From Boseongicola sp. (lineage in GTDB: Bacteria; Pseudomonadota; Alphaproteobacteria; Rhodobacterales; Rhodobacteraceae): DNA of 64,000 nucleotides. Below the pieces are notes generated by a model. The model had not been told where the DNA came from. It did no database searches and saw nothing but the letters and a program-made list of their open reading frames with translations. Location of the stretch: the NCBI GenBank assembly GCA_028824715.1, contig JAPPCV010000169.1, positions 44,478 to 108,477 of the forward strand, given 5' to 3'. How positions within the stretch are numbered: position 1 is the stretch's first letter; each line of letters begins with the position of its first letter. The position numbers were made by a program, and so were the translations under genes. Shown here piece by piece: positions 17,928 to 26,422 of this stretch.

Positions 17928-17983
17928 ATTATTGCGGCGCCTTGCCTCGGGCGATAGTGTCGCGCCGTCATTGAGGAGGTGCC

Positions 17984-18469
17984 ATGGTCCCGACAGTTGG
18001 CATTGTCATGGGAAGCCAGTCGGACTGGCCGACGCTCAAGCCGGCGTCGGAAGTTCTGGACGAGCTTCGTGTGGAGCACGAAGTCCGCATCGTGTCTGCG
18101 CACCGGACGCCGGATCGGCTATGGGAATACGGCAAGGCGGCAAAGGACCGCGGATTGAAGGTGATCATCGCTGGGGCGGGCGGGGCAGCGCACCTTCCCG
18201 GCATGATGGCTTCCAAGACTCCGTTGCCGGTCATTGGCGTTCCGGTGGAAACCCGCGCGCTCAACGGCGTGGACAGCCTATACTCGATTCTCCAGATGCC
18301 GCGCGGTTTTCCCGTGGCAACCATGGCGATCGGCAAGGCTGGTGCCTGCAACGCCGGGCTGATGGCGGCAGGCATCCTGGCATTGTCGGATTCGGACCTC
18401 GCAGAGCGGCTGGATGGATGGCGGGCGGCGCTTGCGAAGTCTGTTGCCGAAGAGCCCCATGACGGCTGA
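17984..18469 (+). CDS. purE: N5-carboxyaminoimidazole ribonucleotide mutase PurE
   Basis: Converts N5-CAIR to CAIR in purine synthesis. The 161-residue protein shows the class I landmarks [31 protein letters not shown] (with the catalytic His) and [15 protein letters not shown], and near the end [18 protein letters not shown] strong GGAGGT precedes the ATG. It overlaps purK, which makes its substrate. Confidence 0.96.
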   Translation: MVPTVGIVMGSQSDWPTLKPASEVLDELRVEHEVRIVSAHRTPDRLWEYGKAAKDRGLKVIIAGAGGAAHLPGMMASKTPLPVIGVPVETRALNGVDSLYSILQMPRGFPVATMAIGKAGACNAGLMAAGILALSDSDLAERLDGWRAALAKSVAEEPHDG

Positions 18470-19559
18470 CGCCCTGGCGCCGGGCCAGACCATCGGCATA
18501 TTGGGCGGCGGACAGCTTGGGCGCATGCTTGCCATGTCGGCAGCCCGCCTCGGATTGCGCACGCATGTCTTTGAACCGGGAGCAATGCCACCCGCCGGCG
18601 AAGTCGCTGGAGTGACCACCACGGCAGACTATTGCGACCGGGAGGCGCTCGCAGACTTTGCGGGTGGCGTCGATGTCGTGACCTACGAATTCGAGAACGT
18701 TCCGGCCGAAGCGCTTGACCTGATCGAGGCAAGGGTTCCGGTCCGCCCCAACCGACGGGCGCTGGCGGTCAGCCAGGATCGCTTGAAGGAGAAGCGATTC
18801 CTGAACGGGATCGGTCTGACGACGGCACCGTACCATTCCGTTGACTCCGCGTCGCCGAATGCCGCGGGCATGCTGAAGCAGGCAATGGAAGCCGTCGGGC
18901 TTCCGGCCATACTGAAGACCCGTCGGCTTGGCTATGACGGCAAGGGCCAGGTGCGGATCGAGAAGGCGCGCTGCGGCGCCGACTTGCTTGCCTCAATGGC
19001 AGGCGCGGAGGCCATACTGGAAGGCTTCGTCGCCTTCGCACGGGAAATCAGCGTCATCGCGGCGCGAGGCGTCGATGGCCGGATCGCATGTTTCGAGCCG
19101 GGCGAAAACGTCCACAGGGACGGAATCCTGCGCACGACCAGGGTTCCTGCACGAATCGGTCCAGGGACTCGCGAACGCGCATTCGAGATTGCGGCCGCGA
19201 TCCTGAACGCGCTCGACTATTGCGGAGTGATAGGAGTTGAACTCTTCGACACGGCGGACGGGCTGGTCGTCAACGAGTTTGCGCCGCGCGTGCACAATTC
19301 GGGACACTGGACGGAGGCCGGCGCCGTTATCGATCAGTTCGAGCAGCATGTCCGGGCCGTGGCTGGCTGGCCTCTTGCCGCCCCGATTCGGCACTCGGAC
19401 GTGGAGATGACCAATTTCATCGGCGAAGACTTGGCTGGCTTTCCTGCCATCGCGCGCGAAGACGGGGCGCGACTCCATCTCTATGGCAAGACGGAGACGA
19501 GGGCCGGACGCAAGATGGGGCATGTAACACGCGTCCTCGGTCCCGCGACGAGTCCCTGA
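18459..19559 (+). CDS. purK: 5-(carboxyamino)imidazole ribonucleotide synthase PurK
   Basis: ATP-grasp enzyme that carboxylates AIR to N5-CAIR using bicarbonate. The 366-residue product starts near [21 protein letters not shown], contains [13 protein letters not shown] (ATP-grasp loop) and [17 protein letters not shown], the conserved C-terminal substrate motif. The chosen ATG at 18459 overlaps purE by 11 bases and gives a normal length. Together with PurE it forms one pathway step pair. Confidence 0.95.
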   Translation: MTADALAPGQTIGILGGGQLGRMLAMSAARLGLRTHVFEPGAMPPAGEVAGVTTTADYCDREALADFAGGVDVVTYEFENVPAEALDLIEARVPVRPNRRALAVSQDRLKEKRFLNGIGLTTAPYHSVDSASPNAAGMLKQAMEAVGLPAILKTRRLGYDGKGQVRIEKARCGADLLASMAGAEAILEGFVAFAREISVIAARGVDGRIACFEPGENVHRDGILRTTRVPARIGPGTRERAFEIAAAILNALDYCGVIGVELFDTADGLVVNEFAPRVHNSGHWTEAGAVIDQFEQHVRAVAGWPLAAPIRHSDVEMTNFIGEDLAGFPAIAREDGARLHLYGKTETRAGRKMGHVTRVLGPATSP

Positions 19560-20005
19560 TGGAGGGACCGCGCCTGTCCGTTCGGGGAATTGTCCTGCGG
19601 GACGGCCGGCTGTTGATGGTCAATGCCTGGCCCGACGGAAGGAGCGATCTCATCTGCGCCCCTGGCGGCGGTGTTGACAGGGGCCAGTCCCTTCCTGACA
19701 ACCTCGTCAGGGAAATCCATGAGGAAACCGGCCTGACCGTGCAGGTGGGCCCGGTCGTGCTGGTCAACGAATTCAATGATCCGGCAGGCGCGTTTCACCA
19801 GGTCGACGTCTTTTTCCGCTGCCAGCTGGTCTCGGGCGATCCAGATGGTGAGTGGACCGATGTCGGGGGCGTGGTCACCCGGACGCTTTGGCTGACCCGG
19901 GACGAACTGGCACGCCACCGGTACAAGCCGGATTCGCTCCCGGACGTGGCTTGGGGCATTGGCGGAGAAGCGGTCTACGATGCCCTGGAGCCCATCGTCA
20001 GATAG
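19559..20005 (+). CDS. Nudix hydrolase domain protein with altered Nudix box
   Basis: A 148-residue single-domain Nudix protein: opening VRGIVLRDGRLLMVNAW and the Nudix helix GVDRGQSLPDNLVREIHEETGL. The metal-binding half REIHEETGL is intact, but the first conserved Glu of the box (G-x5-E) is Gln here. Its start overlaps the purK stop (TGATG), so it is translationally coupled. Nudix enzymes hydrolyse nucleoside diphosphates linked to another moiety; the substrate here is unknown, and a nucleotide substrate would fit the purine neighbours. Confidence 0.85.
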   Translation: MEGPRLSVRGIVLRDGRLLMVNAWPDGRSDLICAPGGGVDRGQSLPDNLVREIHEETGLTVQVGPVVLVNEFNDPAGAFHQVDVFFRCQLVSGDPDGEWTDVGGVVTRTLWLTRDELARHRYKPDSLPDVAWGIGGEAVYDALEPIVR

Positions 20006-20044
20006 GCAATGGACAGGGCCGGATTCGCGACCTAACGTGCCGGC

Positions 20045-20791
20045 ATGGAACACCTTAGGCTAGGCGTGAACATCGACCACGTGGCCACCGTTCGCAATGC
20101 GCGCGGCGGCGACTATCCTGACCCGGTTCGGGCGGCGAAGCTTGCGGAAGAGGCCGGCGCGGACGGGATCACCGCGCATCTCCGCGAAGACCGGCGCCAC
20201 ATAACCGATCATGACATCGAGCGGCTGACCGAGGCGCTTGGCGTGCCGTTGAATTTCGAGATGGCGGCCACGGACGAGATGCAGGCAATTGCGTTGCGCC
20301 ATCGGCCTCACGCCGTGTGCATCGTTCCGGAAAAGCGGGAGGAACGCACGACCGAAGGCGGCCTCGAGGTGGCGCAGGACGAGAACCGCCTGGCGCACTT
20401 CATTGCACCCCTGCGGGAGGCTGGTTCCCGCGTCTCGATCTTCGTCGCGGCGGACAGGCGCCAGGTCGAGGCCGCAAACCGGATCGGAGCCCAGGTGATA
20501 GAGTTGCACGCGGGCGCGTATTGCGACGCCCATGCCGAGGGTCGCTTTGCCGAACGGGACGCCGAGCTTGCCCGTCTCCGCGACATGGCGACCTTTGCGC
20601 ACTCTCTCGGTCTGGAGGTGCATGCGGGCCACGGCCTGACATTCGAGACGGTCGCGCCGGTCGCCGAGTTCCCCGAACTGCGTGAGCTGAACATCGGGCA
20701 CTTCCTCGTCGGCGAGGCGATCTTTGTCGGGCTTGGCCCATCGATCACCGAGATGCGTCGGATCATGGACGAAGCGCGCAGCGCTGCCTGA
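20045..20791 (+). CDS. pdxJ: Pyridoxine 5'-phosphate synthase PdxJ
   Basis: Condenses 1-deoxyxylulose 5-phosphate with 3-amino-2-oxopropyl phosphate to give pyridoxine 5'-phosphate (vitamin B6, DXP-dependent route). The 248-residue TIM-barrel shows [17 protein letters not shown] at its start, [15 protein letters not shown] with catalytic residues, [17 protein letters not shown], and [16 protein letters not shown] at the end. Full length. It follows the Nudix gene after 39 bases. Confidence 0.97.
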   Translation: MEHLRLGVNIDHVATVRNARGGDYPDPVRAAKLAEEAGADGITAHLREDRRHITDHDIERLTEALGVPLNFEMAATDEMQAIALRHRPHAVCIVPEKREERTTEGGLEVAQDENRLAHFIAPLREAGSRVSIFVAADRRQVEAANRIGAQVIELHAGAYCDAHAEGRFAERDAELARLRDMATFAHSLGLEVHAGHGLTFETVAPVAEFPELRELNIGHFLVGEAIFVGLGPSITEMRRIMDEARSAA

Positions 20792-20803
20792 CGGCACCAT
20801 GCG

Positions 20804-20822
20804 AGGCCGCCGGAGGCGGCCT
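20804..20822. terminator. Hairpin between convergent pdxJ and metY
   Basis: Perfect 8-bp arms (20804-20811, 20815-20822) with a 3-base loop lie 13 bases past the pdxJ stop and before the convergent metY end. There is no T-run on either strand, so it is a weak terminator candidate serving both directions. Confidence 0.45.
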
Positions 20823-20868
20823 GGCGGGCGAGCGGGGCCAAGCCGGTGACCCGGCCCCGGATGCTGAC

Positions 20869-22158
20869 CTATGCCGTGGCCTTGGTCAGTGCCTGGTCCA
20901 GGTCGGCGATGATGTCGTCCGGATCCTCGATGCCGATCGACAGCCGAACGACGTTGGGCAGCGCGCCCGAGGCCTCTCTCTGCTCGTCAGTCAGCTGCCG
21001 GTGCGTCGTCGAGGCCGAATGGATGATCAGCGAGCGCGCGTCGCCGAGGTTGGCGACATGGCTGAACAGCTCGACGGAATCGACGAGTTTCACGCAGGCA
21101 TCATAGCCGCCTTTGACCGCAAAGCTGAACAGTGCGCCGGCCCCCTTGGGGCAAATGCGCTCTACCCGGTCGAAATACGGCGAGCTCTTGAGCCCTGCGT
21201 AGGTCACGCTCTCGATCCGATCGTCGGCTTCCAGCCAGTTGGCAACCTTCTCGGCGTTCGCGACATGCTTCTCCATTCGGAGCGACAGCGATTCGATTCC
21301 CATCAAGGTGTAGTGTGCGCCCTGCGGGTTCATCGTCGTGCCGAGATCACGAAGCCCGACGGCGATCGAATGGAACGTGAACGCCATCGGACCAAGCGCC
21401 TCGTGGAAGTTGAGGCCGTGATAGGCCGGCTCGGGCTCCGACAGCGACGGGAACTTGCCGGAGGCGGACCAGTCAAACTTGCCCGAATCCACCAAGGCCC
21501 CGCCCGTCACGGTTCCGTTGCCGGTGAGGTACTTGGTCGTGGAGTGCACAATTAGGGTCGCCCCGAAATCGATCGGCCGGCAGAGGTACGGCGAGGCCGA
21601 CGTGTTGTCGACGATGAGGGGCAGCCCGACGTCGTCAGAGAGCTTGCCGATGGCGTCCAGGTCGGTGATGTAGCCGCCCGGGTTGGCGATCGACTCGCAG
21701 AAGATCGCGCGCGTGTTCTCGTCGACCGCCGCCTTGACAGCGTCGAGGTCGTCGAAATCCACCAGCTTCGCCGACCAGCCGAACCGCCTGATGGTCTGGG
21801 TGAACTGCGTGTAGGTTCCGCCATAGAGGCGGGTTGACGCCACGACGTTGCATCCTGGCATCATCAGCGGGAAGAGGGCCATGATCTGCGCGGCATGGCC
21901 CGAAGAGCAGCCTATGCCGCCGACACCGCCCTCGAGCGCGGTAATGCGCTCGGCCAGCGCGGCCACGGTCGGGTTGGTCAGCCGGGAATAAATCCAGCCC
22001 ACTTCCTGGAGGTTGAACAGGGCGGCGGCATGTTCGGCGTCCCGGAACACGAAAGCGGTGGTCTGGTAGATGGGTATCTGGCGTGCGCCGGTCGTGGGGT
22101 CAGGCGTGTTGCCTGCGTGCACCTGCACTGTATCAAAGCCTTGCGGGCGGTCGGACAT
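20869..22158 (-). CDS. metY: O-acetylhomoserine sulfhydrylase (MetY-type PLP enzyme)
   Basis: PLP-dependent enzyme of the Cys/Met-metabolism class that makes homocysteine from O-acetylhomoserine and sulfide. The 429 residues, longer than cystathionine enzymes (about 380-400), fit O-acetylhomoserine sulfhydrylases. Seen: FDTVQVHAGNTPDPTTGARQIPIYQTTAFVF, IYSRLTNPTVAALAERI, the PLP lysine in HSTTKYLTGNGTVTGG, and the C-terminal LVRLSIGIED-like RLSIGIEDPDDI. It stands alone, facing pdxJ. Confidence 0.94.
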   Translation of the reverse strand: MSDRPQGFDTVQVHAGNTPDPTTGARQIPIYQTTAFVFRDAEHAAALFNLQEVGWIYSRLTNPTVAALAERITALEGGVGGIGCSSGHAAQIMALFPLMMPGCNVVASTRLYGGTYTQFTQTIRRFGWSAKLVDFDDLDAVKAAVDENTRAIFCESIANPGGYITDLDAIGKLSDDVGLPLIVDNTSASPYLCRPIDFGATLIVHSTTKYLTGNGTVTGGALVDSGKFDWSASGKFPSLSEPEPAYHGLNFHEALGPMAFTFHSIAVGLRDLGTTMNPQGAHYTLMGIESLSLRMEKHVANAEKVANWLEADDRIESVTYAGLKSSPYFDRVERICPKGAGALFSFAVKGGYDACVKLVDSVELFSHVANLGDARSLIIHSASTTHRQLTDEQREASGALPNVVRLSIGIEDPDDIIADLDQALTKATA

Positions 22159-22163
22159 GTCGT

Positions 22164-22195
22164 GGTTCCTCTGGTTCTGAAATGTCGCGGGAACC
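22164..22195 (-). promoter_or_regulatory. Hairpin enclosing the metY ribosome site
   Basis: On the minus strand GGTTCC (22195-22190) can pair either with GAACC (22177-22173) or with GGAACC (22169-22164). The second pairing would bury the AGAGGAA ribosome site just before the metY ATG. It has the geometry of a small translational switch, but no known S-adenosylmethionine riboswitch family is matched. Confidence 0.35.
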
Positions 22196-22268
22196 TATGC
22201 GGGGTCCGGGATGGCTGCAACGGGAATGTGCCGCGCATGGCGTGGCGTGCGGTCGTGACGGCGAACCG

Positions 22269-23087
22269 TCACTTCGTGTTGGTCCCGGCGGCTTCCTGGA
22301 GCGGTTGCCAGACCGGCGCACGCTTGGCGATGAACGCCTCTATGCCTTCCCGGGAATCGCGCTCCAGCAGGTTTTCGACCATGACGCTGGCAGTATGCGC
22401 ATAGGCCTCGCCGAGCGGCATTTCGAGCTGCCTGTAGAACGCTTCCTTGCCGATCTTCAACGTTGCGGGAGACTTCGCGGCGATTTGCCCGGCCAGCTCC
22501 GCAGTGGCCGCCGCAAGGCGGTCGGGGTCCACGACGCGATTGACGAGGCCGAGCGTTCGGGCCCGTTCGGCGGAAATGGTCTCGCCCGTCAGCAACATCT
22601 CCATCGCGGGCTTCCGTCCGACGTTTCGCGACAGGGCAACCATGGGCGTGGAGCAAAACAGCCCGATGTTGACCCCGGGAGTGGCGAAGCCGGCAGCGGT
22701 GGAGGCCACTGCGAGATCGCATGACGCGACGAGTTGGCAGCCAGCGGCAGTAGCGACGCCTTGAACGGACGCGATGACGGGCTTTGGGCACCGGACAAGG
22801 GCCTGCATCATGTCCGCGCATGCTTCCATCGCGCGTTCGAAGAATGCCCGTCCACCGTCTGGGCCGGTCCTTGCCCTGTTGATTTCCTTCAGGTCATGGC
22901 CTGCCGAAAAGACGTGGCCTTCCGACGCAATGACGATGACATGGATGCCGTCATCCGTTGCCAGCTCATCCATGGTCTGGCGCAGACGGCCGATCAGTTC
23001 GAGTGACAAGGCGTTGCCACTTGCGGGCCGGTTGAGCCGCATTTCGGCAACGGCGCCGGTTCGGGACCTGAGCAGAATGTCGTCCAT
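22269..23087 (-). CDS. Enoyl-CoA hydratase/isomerase family protein
   Basis: Crotonase-fold enzyme, 272 residues. It shows the oxyanion-hole stretches GHVFSAGHDLKEI and GVATAAGCQLVASCDLAVAS, and the usual C-terminal ERDSREGIEAFIAKRAPVW. In this family, FSAGHDLKEI resembles the mitochondrial ECHDC3-like subgroup more than FadB-type hydratases. The Glu pair of true hydratases is not both clear, so the reaction could be hydration, isomerisation or hydrolysis of an acyl-CoA. AAAAGGA precedes the ATG at 23087. No beta-oxidation genes are adjacent. Confidence 0.88.
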   Translation of the reverse strand: MDDILLRSRTGAVAEMRLNRPASGNALSLELIGRLRQTMDELATDDGIHVIVIASEGHVFSAGHDLKEINRARTGPDGGRAFFERAMEACADMMQALVRCPKPVIASVQGVATAAGCQLVASCDLAVASTAAGFATPGVNIGLFCSTPMVALSRNVGRKPAMEMLLTGETISAERARTLGLVNRVVDPDRLAAATAELAGQIAAKSPATLKIGKEAFYRQLEMPLGEAYAHTASVMVENLLERDSREGIEAFIAKRAPVWQPLQEAAGTNTK

Positions 23088-23365
23088 GTCGCGGATCCTT
23101 TTGCGTTTCGCGGAACGGGTCGGCGGTGTCCGGATTGTGGCTTGCGCGCGCGGGAATGGCCATAGTCGCGGCTCTTGACGGCATTCATGTTTCCGCATCG
23201 CGCTGCCGGAAAGGCATGGATTGCCTTGCTCGAGCAGCCTGAAGGAGACCGCAACGGCACATCGACTTTGCCTCTCGGCCCATCGCGATTGTCAGGAAAT
23301 TGGGCGCATGACAATCATCGGCCATTGCCATAGTGTCGCGTCGCACTTCGCATTTGGAGAGGCCA

Positions 23366-24502
23366 ATGTTCAAGCGCCTTTACTGCAACAACTATCGAGG
23401 CTTGGTGAATTTCGAGATCAAGCTCGATGAGTTGACGCTTCTACTGGGACGCAACGGATCTGGCAAGACTTCGGTCCTGGACGCGATGTTCGCCCTGTGC
23501 AGACTCCTGGATGGAAGCGCGAAAGTGACCGACAGCGGCATTTTCCCGGAACGCACGTTGACGCGCTGGCAAGGCAGGAAGGAGCAGACATTTGAACTGG
23601 ATGTCGAACTGGATGTCGAGTTGCATGGTAGTCTTCAGCGCGTTCCGTTCACTTACCGTTTGGAAGTGGAGCATGAGGAGGGCAGTCGGAAAGCCCGGAT
23701 CAACCGGGAATCGCTGACTGCGAACGGCCAGCCGCTGTTCCGGTCTGATCGTGGCACTGTCCATCTCTATCGGGACGACCACTCGGATGGGCCGATGTTT
23801 CTTGCCGATTTGTCGGCATCCGCCCTCGCGCGCGTGCAGCCGGGCCCAGACAACCGGTTGCTGACTCGGTTTGCGGACTTCATGGGCAGAGTGATTGTCT
23901 GCAGCCTCAGTCCGGCCAGATTCGAGACAGAGGCAGCGGAGGAATCGGTGCGATTGAGTCGCGATGCAGCGAACTTCGCCGCCTGGTACCGGCACATGCA
24001 GTTGGAGAATCCCGGGCAGGTTGCGGAACTCACGGCAGAGCTTCGGAGAGTCATCGAGGGGTTTGACCAGCTGCGCCTTGTGAAGGCTGGGCTGGATGTC
24101 AGGGCGCTCATGGTCGGCTTTGCCGAAGAAGGGGGCAATCCATACAGCTTGCGGCTAGACGAGATTTCTGATGGCGAACGCGCTTTGATTGCGCTTTATG
24201 CGTTGGCGAAGTTGACGGCAAATCAAGACTGCGCGCTGTTCCTAGATGAACCTGAGAACTTCGTGGCACTCGCAGAAATCCAGCCATGGCTGATCGAGAT
24301 CGCCGACAACTGCGGCCAGTCGTTGCCGCAGGTCGTGATGTGTTCTCACCATCCTGAACTGATCGATTATCTCGGTAGCGAAAACGGCATTCTGCTCAGT
24401 CGCGGGAGTGGTGGGTTGACACGCACATCGAAGTTGAAGGACGTGTCAGCTGGAGGCGCCTTGGAACTGTCTGAACTGTTCGCGCGTGGATGGGAGCAGT
24501 GA
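23366..24502 (+). CDS. OLD-like AAA ATPase (ABC-type fold), first gene of an ATPase-TOPRIM pair
   Basis: A 378-residue ABC-fold ATPase of the AAA_15/AAA_21 group. Visible are the opening FKRLYCNNYRGLVNFEIKLDEL, Walker A LLLGRNGSGKTSVLD (residues about 27-41), the signature-like DEISDGERALIALYALAKL, Walker B CALFLDEPENFVAL and the H-loop VMCSHHPELIDYL. This is the domain set of OLD-family ATPases but without a fused TOPRIM nuclease; that domain is encoded by the next, overlapping gene. GGAGAGG lies before the ATG. Codons are less GC-biased than in neighbours, suggesting transfer. A DNA-sensing defence role is inferred from related systems (Gabija, PARIS, OLD). Confidence 0.85.
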   Translation: MFKRLYCNNYRGLVNFEIKLDELTLLLGRNGSGKTSVLDAMFALCRLLDGSAKVTDSGIFPERTLTRWQGRKEQTFELDVELDVELHGSLQRVPFTYRLEVEHEEGSRKARINRESLTANGQPLFRSDRGTVHLYRDDHSDGPMFLADLSASALARVQPGPDNRLLTRFADFMGRVIVCSLSPARFETEAAEESVRLSRDAANFAAWYRHMQLENPGQVAELTAELRRVIEGFDQLRLVKAGLDVRALMVGFAEEGGNPYSLRLDEISDGERALIALYALAKLTANQDCALFLDEPENFVALAEIQPWLIEIADNCGQSLPQVVMCSHHPELIDYLGSENGILLSRGSGGLTRTSKLKDVSAGGALELSELFARGWEQ

Positions 24503-25050
24503 GCCGCAAGGTCAAACTGGTCCTGCTGTGCGAGGACAGTCAGCATGATACGTTCCTGCGTCGCTTTCTCAAGGCCTTGAACTGGGACACGAGGGAGATG
24601 CGCGTCGCACGGGTTCGTGCCGGCATGGGGTCGGGTGAACAATTTGTGCGAACCAGGCTTCCAATTGAACTGAAGGCTTATCGACAGAACAGGAATCGAG
24701 TCGCATATGCACTGGTTGTCATGATTGACGGTGACAACCAAGGAGTGAAGGGCCGGATCCAGCAGCTAACCGACGAGTGCAGGGAGTTCGAGATTTGCAT
24801 GCCGCAGAAGGGCGAGAAAGTCGCGGTTTTTGTTCCGACGTGGAACATTGAGACTTGGCTAGCTTATCTTGATGATCAAGATGTCGACGAAAGGAAAGCA
24901 GACTATCCCAGGCTCGAAAGGCCGCGAGAATGCAAGCGACATGCAAGTGTTCTTGCTGAGAGCTGCCGCAGTGGCGAACTGAGGCAGCCAGCACCGGCTT
25001 CCTTGGAGGCGGCGTGCCACGAATACGGCGTTCGTCTGAGAGATCAATGA
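24490..25050 (+). CDS. Stand-alone TOPRIM-like nuclease partner of the ATPase
   Basis: A 186-residue protein with TOPRIM-fold landmarks: VKLVLLCEDSQHDTFLRRFL with the conserved acidic residue of the first strand, and YALVVMIDGDNQGVKGR, the DxD motif. It overlaps the ATPase gene; a GTG at 24499 overlapping that stop (GTGA) is an alternative start. RloB, DUF4276 and DUF4435 proteins are possible relatives, and I cannot separate these by eye. ATPase plus TOPRIM organisation resembles PARIS (AriA/AriB) and split Gabija/OLD systems, but the proteins' sizes do not match either clearly. The C-terminal 30 codons recur as a remnant at 32.9 kb. Confidence 0.72.
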   Translation: MGAVSRKVKLVLLCEDSQHDTFLRRFLKALNWDTREMRVARVRAGMGSGEQFVRTRLPIELKAYRQNRNRVAYALVVMIDGDNQGVKGRIQQLTDECREFEICMPQKGEKVAVFVPTWNIETWLAYLDDQDVDERKADYPRLERPRECKRHASVLAESCRSGELRQPAPASLEAACHEYGVRLRDQ

Positions 25051-25497
25051 CGGCATCCGTTCATGCGAGTTGCATTGGTCGTTGAGAGGCGGCGCCGTCG
25101 TCGGCATTGGCCACAGAACAGCCTGCCTCGCTGCGCTCCCCGGTCAGTGCGACGAAACTCGATCCACGAGACTGAATGCACGATAGGCAAGACGGATTGA
25201 GCGTCCCCGAATTCGAGGATCAAGGGCGTCGCGACTCCCGTCACCGATGTAGTTCACGAACAGAACAATGAGCGAGATCATGAGTCCGGGCCAAAGAACG
25301 CGTTCCGGATAGAGTTCCATCCCGTCGACGGCGTCGAAGAGCAGCTTGCCCCAGGTGGGAAAGTCGGGAGGAAACCCGAATCCGAGAAACGAGAGCGCGC
25401 CCTCGATGATGATTGCCGTGGCGATGCCGAGCGTGGCTTACAACATGATCGACGACATCACGTTTGGCAGGAAGTGGCGGGTTATCATTTTCGGCGG
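24952..25497. repeat. Duplicated segment, copy 1 (TOPRIM 3' end to oppC remnant)
   Basis: This segment aligns by eye along its length with 32893-33464, including the end of the TOPRIM gene, the spacer, and the C-terminal part of an oppC gene in the opposite orientation. The oppC part is the best conserved (long identical runs such as AAACCCGAATCCGAGAAACG); the spacer is more diverged. Confidence 0.85.
25199..25497 (-). pseudogene. Decayed oppC (permease) C-terminal fragment
   Basis: About 99 codons matching the C-terminus of the intact permease at 33165-34139: MITRHFLPNVMSSIML, then after a stop ATLGIATAII, ALSFLGFGFPPDFPTWG and PERVLWPGLMISLIVL. A TAA replaces the serine codon of the SPIMVSATLG stretch, and the first two-thirds of the gene are absent. 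It is clearly non-functional and records a duplication of the opp locus. Confidence 0.88.
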
Positions 25498-25570
25498 CGC
25501 TTCGGCCGCTGTTTCGCGCCAGTTCCCGGCCCAGGCGTGTAAGGTCAATCCAGGCGGGTGGAAATTCAGG

Positions 25571-26422
25571 TTAGGGATTGTCTTGGAGAAAGGTGTCCCG
25601 AAGCATTTCCCAACTCTGCTTCGTACGTGCGACAAGCAATTCTCCTTGCGACCGGAAGATGGAGTAGGGTGCGCCATCATCGAGCATCGCGGCGTGCAGA
25701 CCGGCCTCTCGGCTGATCAGTTCGCCGGCGGCGTGGTCCCACGGTTTCAACAGCCCTGAGATCATGAAGTCGACGGCACCCTCCGCCAGGAGCCAGTACT
25801 CGTGGCATGAGCAGCGAAACGACATGACGCGGTCGAACGCGACAAGCCGAGGAGCAAGCCAGCGCTGCGTATCCTTCGGGTAAAGGAACAGCGGAACGAA
25901 TCCCGTCGATGGATCGTCCCGCGCGGTCGACGAAACCCGCACGGTCCTTCCCTCGGCGGAATGGCGAAAGGCGCCTTGCCCCGCGTGCGCCATGACCCAG
26001 CCGTCGGACATGGGATCATAGAGCAGGCCGAAGGTTGTTTTGCCTTCGACCGCTATGGCCATCATCACTCCGAACAGCGGCAGGCCATTGGCATAGTTCC
26101 ATGTCCCGTCGATTGGATCGACGATCACCGCAATCTCGCTGTCGGTCATGCGGCCCAGAAGCGTCGGGTTCATGGCAACAGCTTCTTCCCCGACGATCAG
26201 CGCGCTCGGGAAGAGCTTTGAGACCCCGTTGGCGATGCGGTCTTCGGCTGCCCTGTCCGCCACGGTGACCAGATCGCTTGCATTTGACTTGCCCTCGATT
26301 TCGCTTGCGGCCAGGGAGCGGAAGCGGGGCAGGATCTCGGTGCGCGCGGTGTCGCGGACGAGCGCGACCAGCGCGGCGGCATGGTCCTCAGTGACGGGCG
26401 ATGGCAAGTGACCTCTACGCAT
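25571..26422 (-). CDS. Inositol monophosphatase family protein
   Basis: A 283-residue Mg-dependent phosphatase of the IMPase/SuhB/CysQ superfamily. Metal ligands are visible: GEEAVAM (the motif A glutamates), VDPIDGTWNYANGLPLFGVMMA (motif I, DPIDGT), and KPWDHAAGELISREAG (motif II, WD-x-AAG). Its ATG at 26422 overlaps the stop of the DUF1868 gene, so it is the last gene of the Ugp-type operon. Candidates for substrate are inositol phosphate, histidinol phosphate or another sugar phosphate. The operon context favours dephosphorylation of an imported compound (inference). Confidence 0.88.
   Translation of the reverse strand: MRRGHLPSPVTEDHAAALVALVRDTARTEILPRFRSLAASEIEGKSNASDLVTVADRAAEDRIANGVSKLFPSALIVGEEAVAMNPTLLGRMTDSEIAVIVDPIDGTWNYANGLPLFGVMMAIAVEGKTTFGLLYDPMSDGWVMAHAGQGAFRHSAEGRTVRVSSTARDDPSTGFVPLFLYPKDTQRWLAPRLVAFDRVMSFRCSCHEYWLLAEGAVDFMISGLLKPWDHAAGELISREAGLHAAMLDDGAPYSIFRSQGELLVARTKQSWEMLRDTFLQDNP

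Noticed and set aside
22159-22268. SAM-II or SAM/SAH riboswitch before metY
   Set aside because: None of the conserved pseudoknot core sequences of these families was found, only a simple hairpin.
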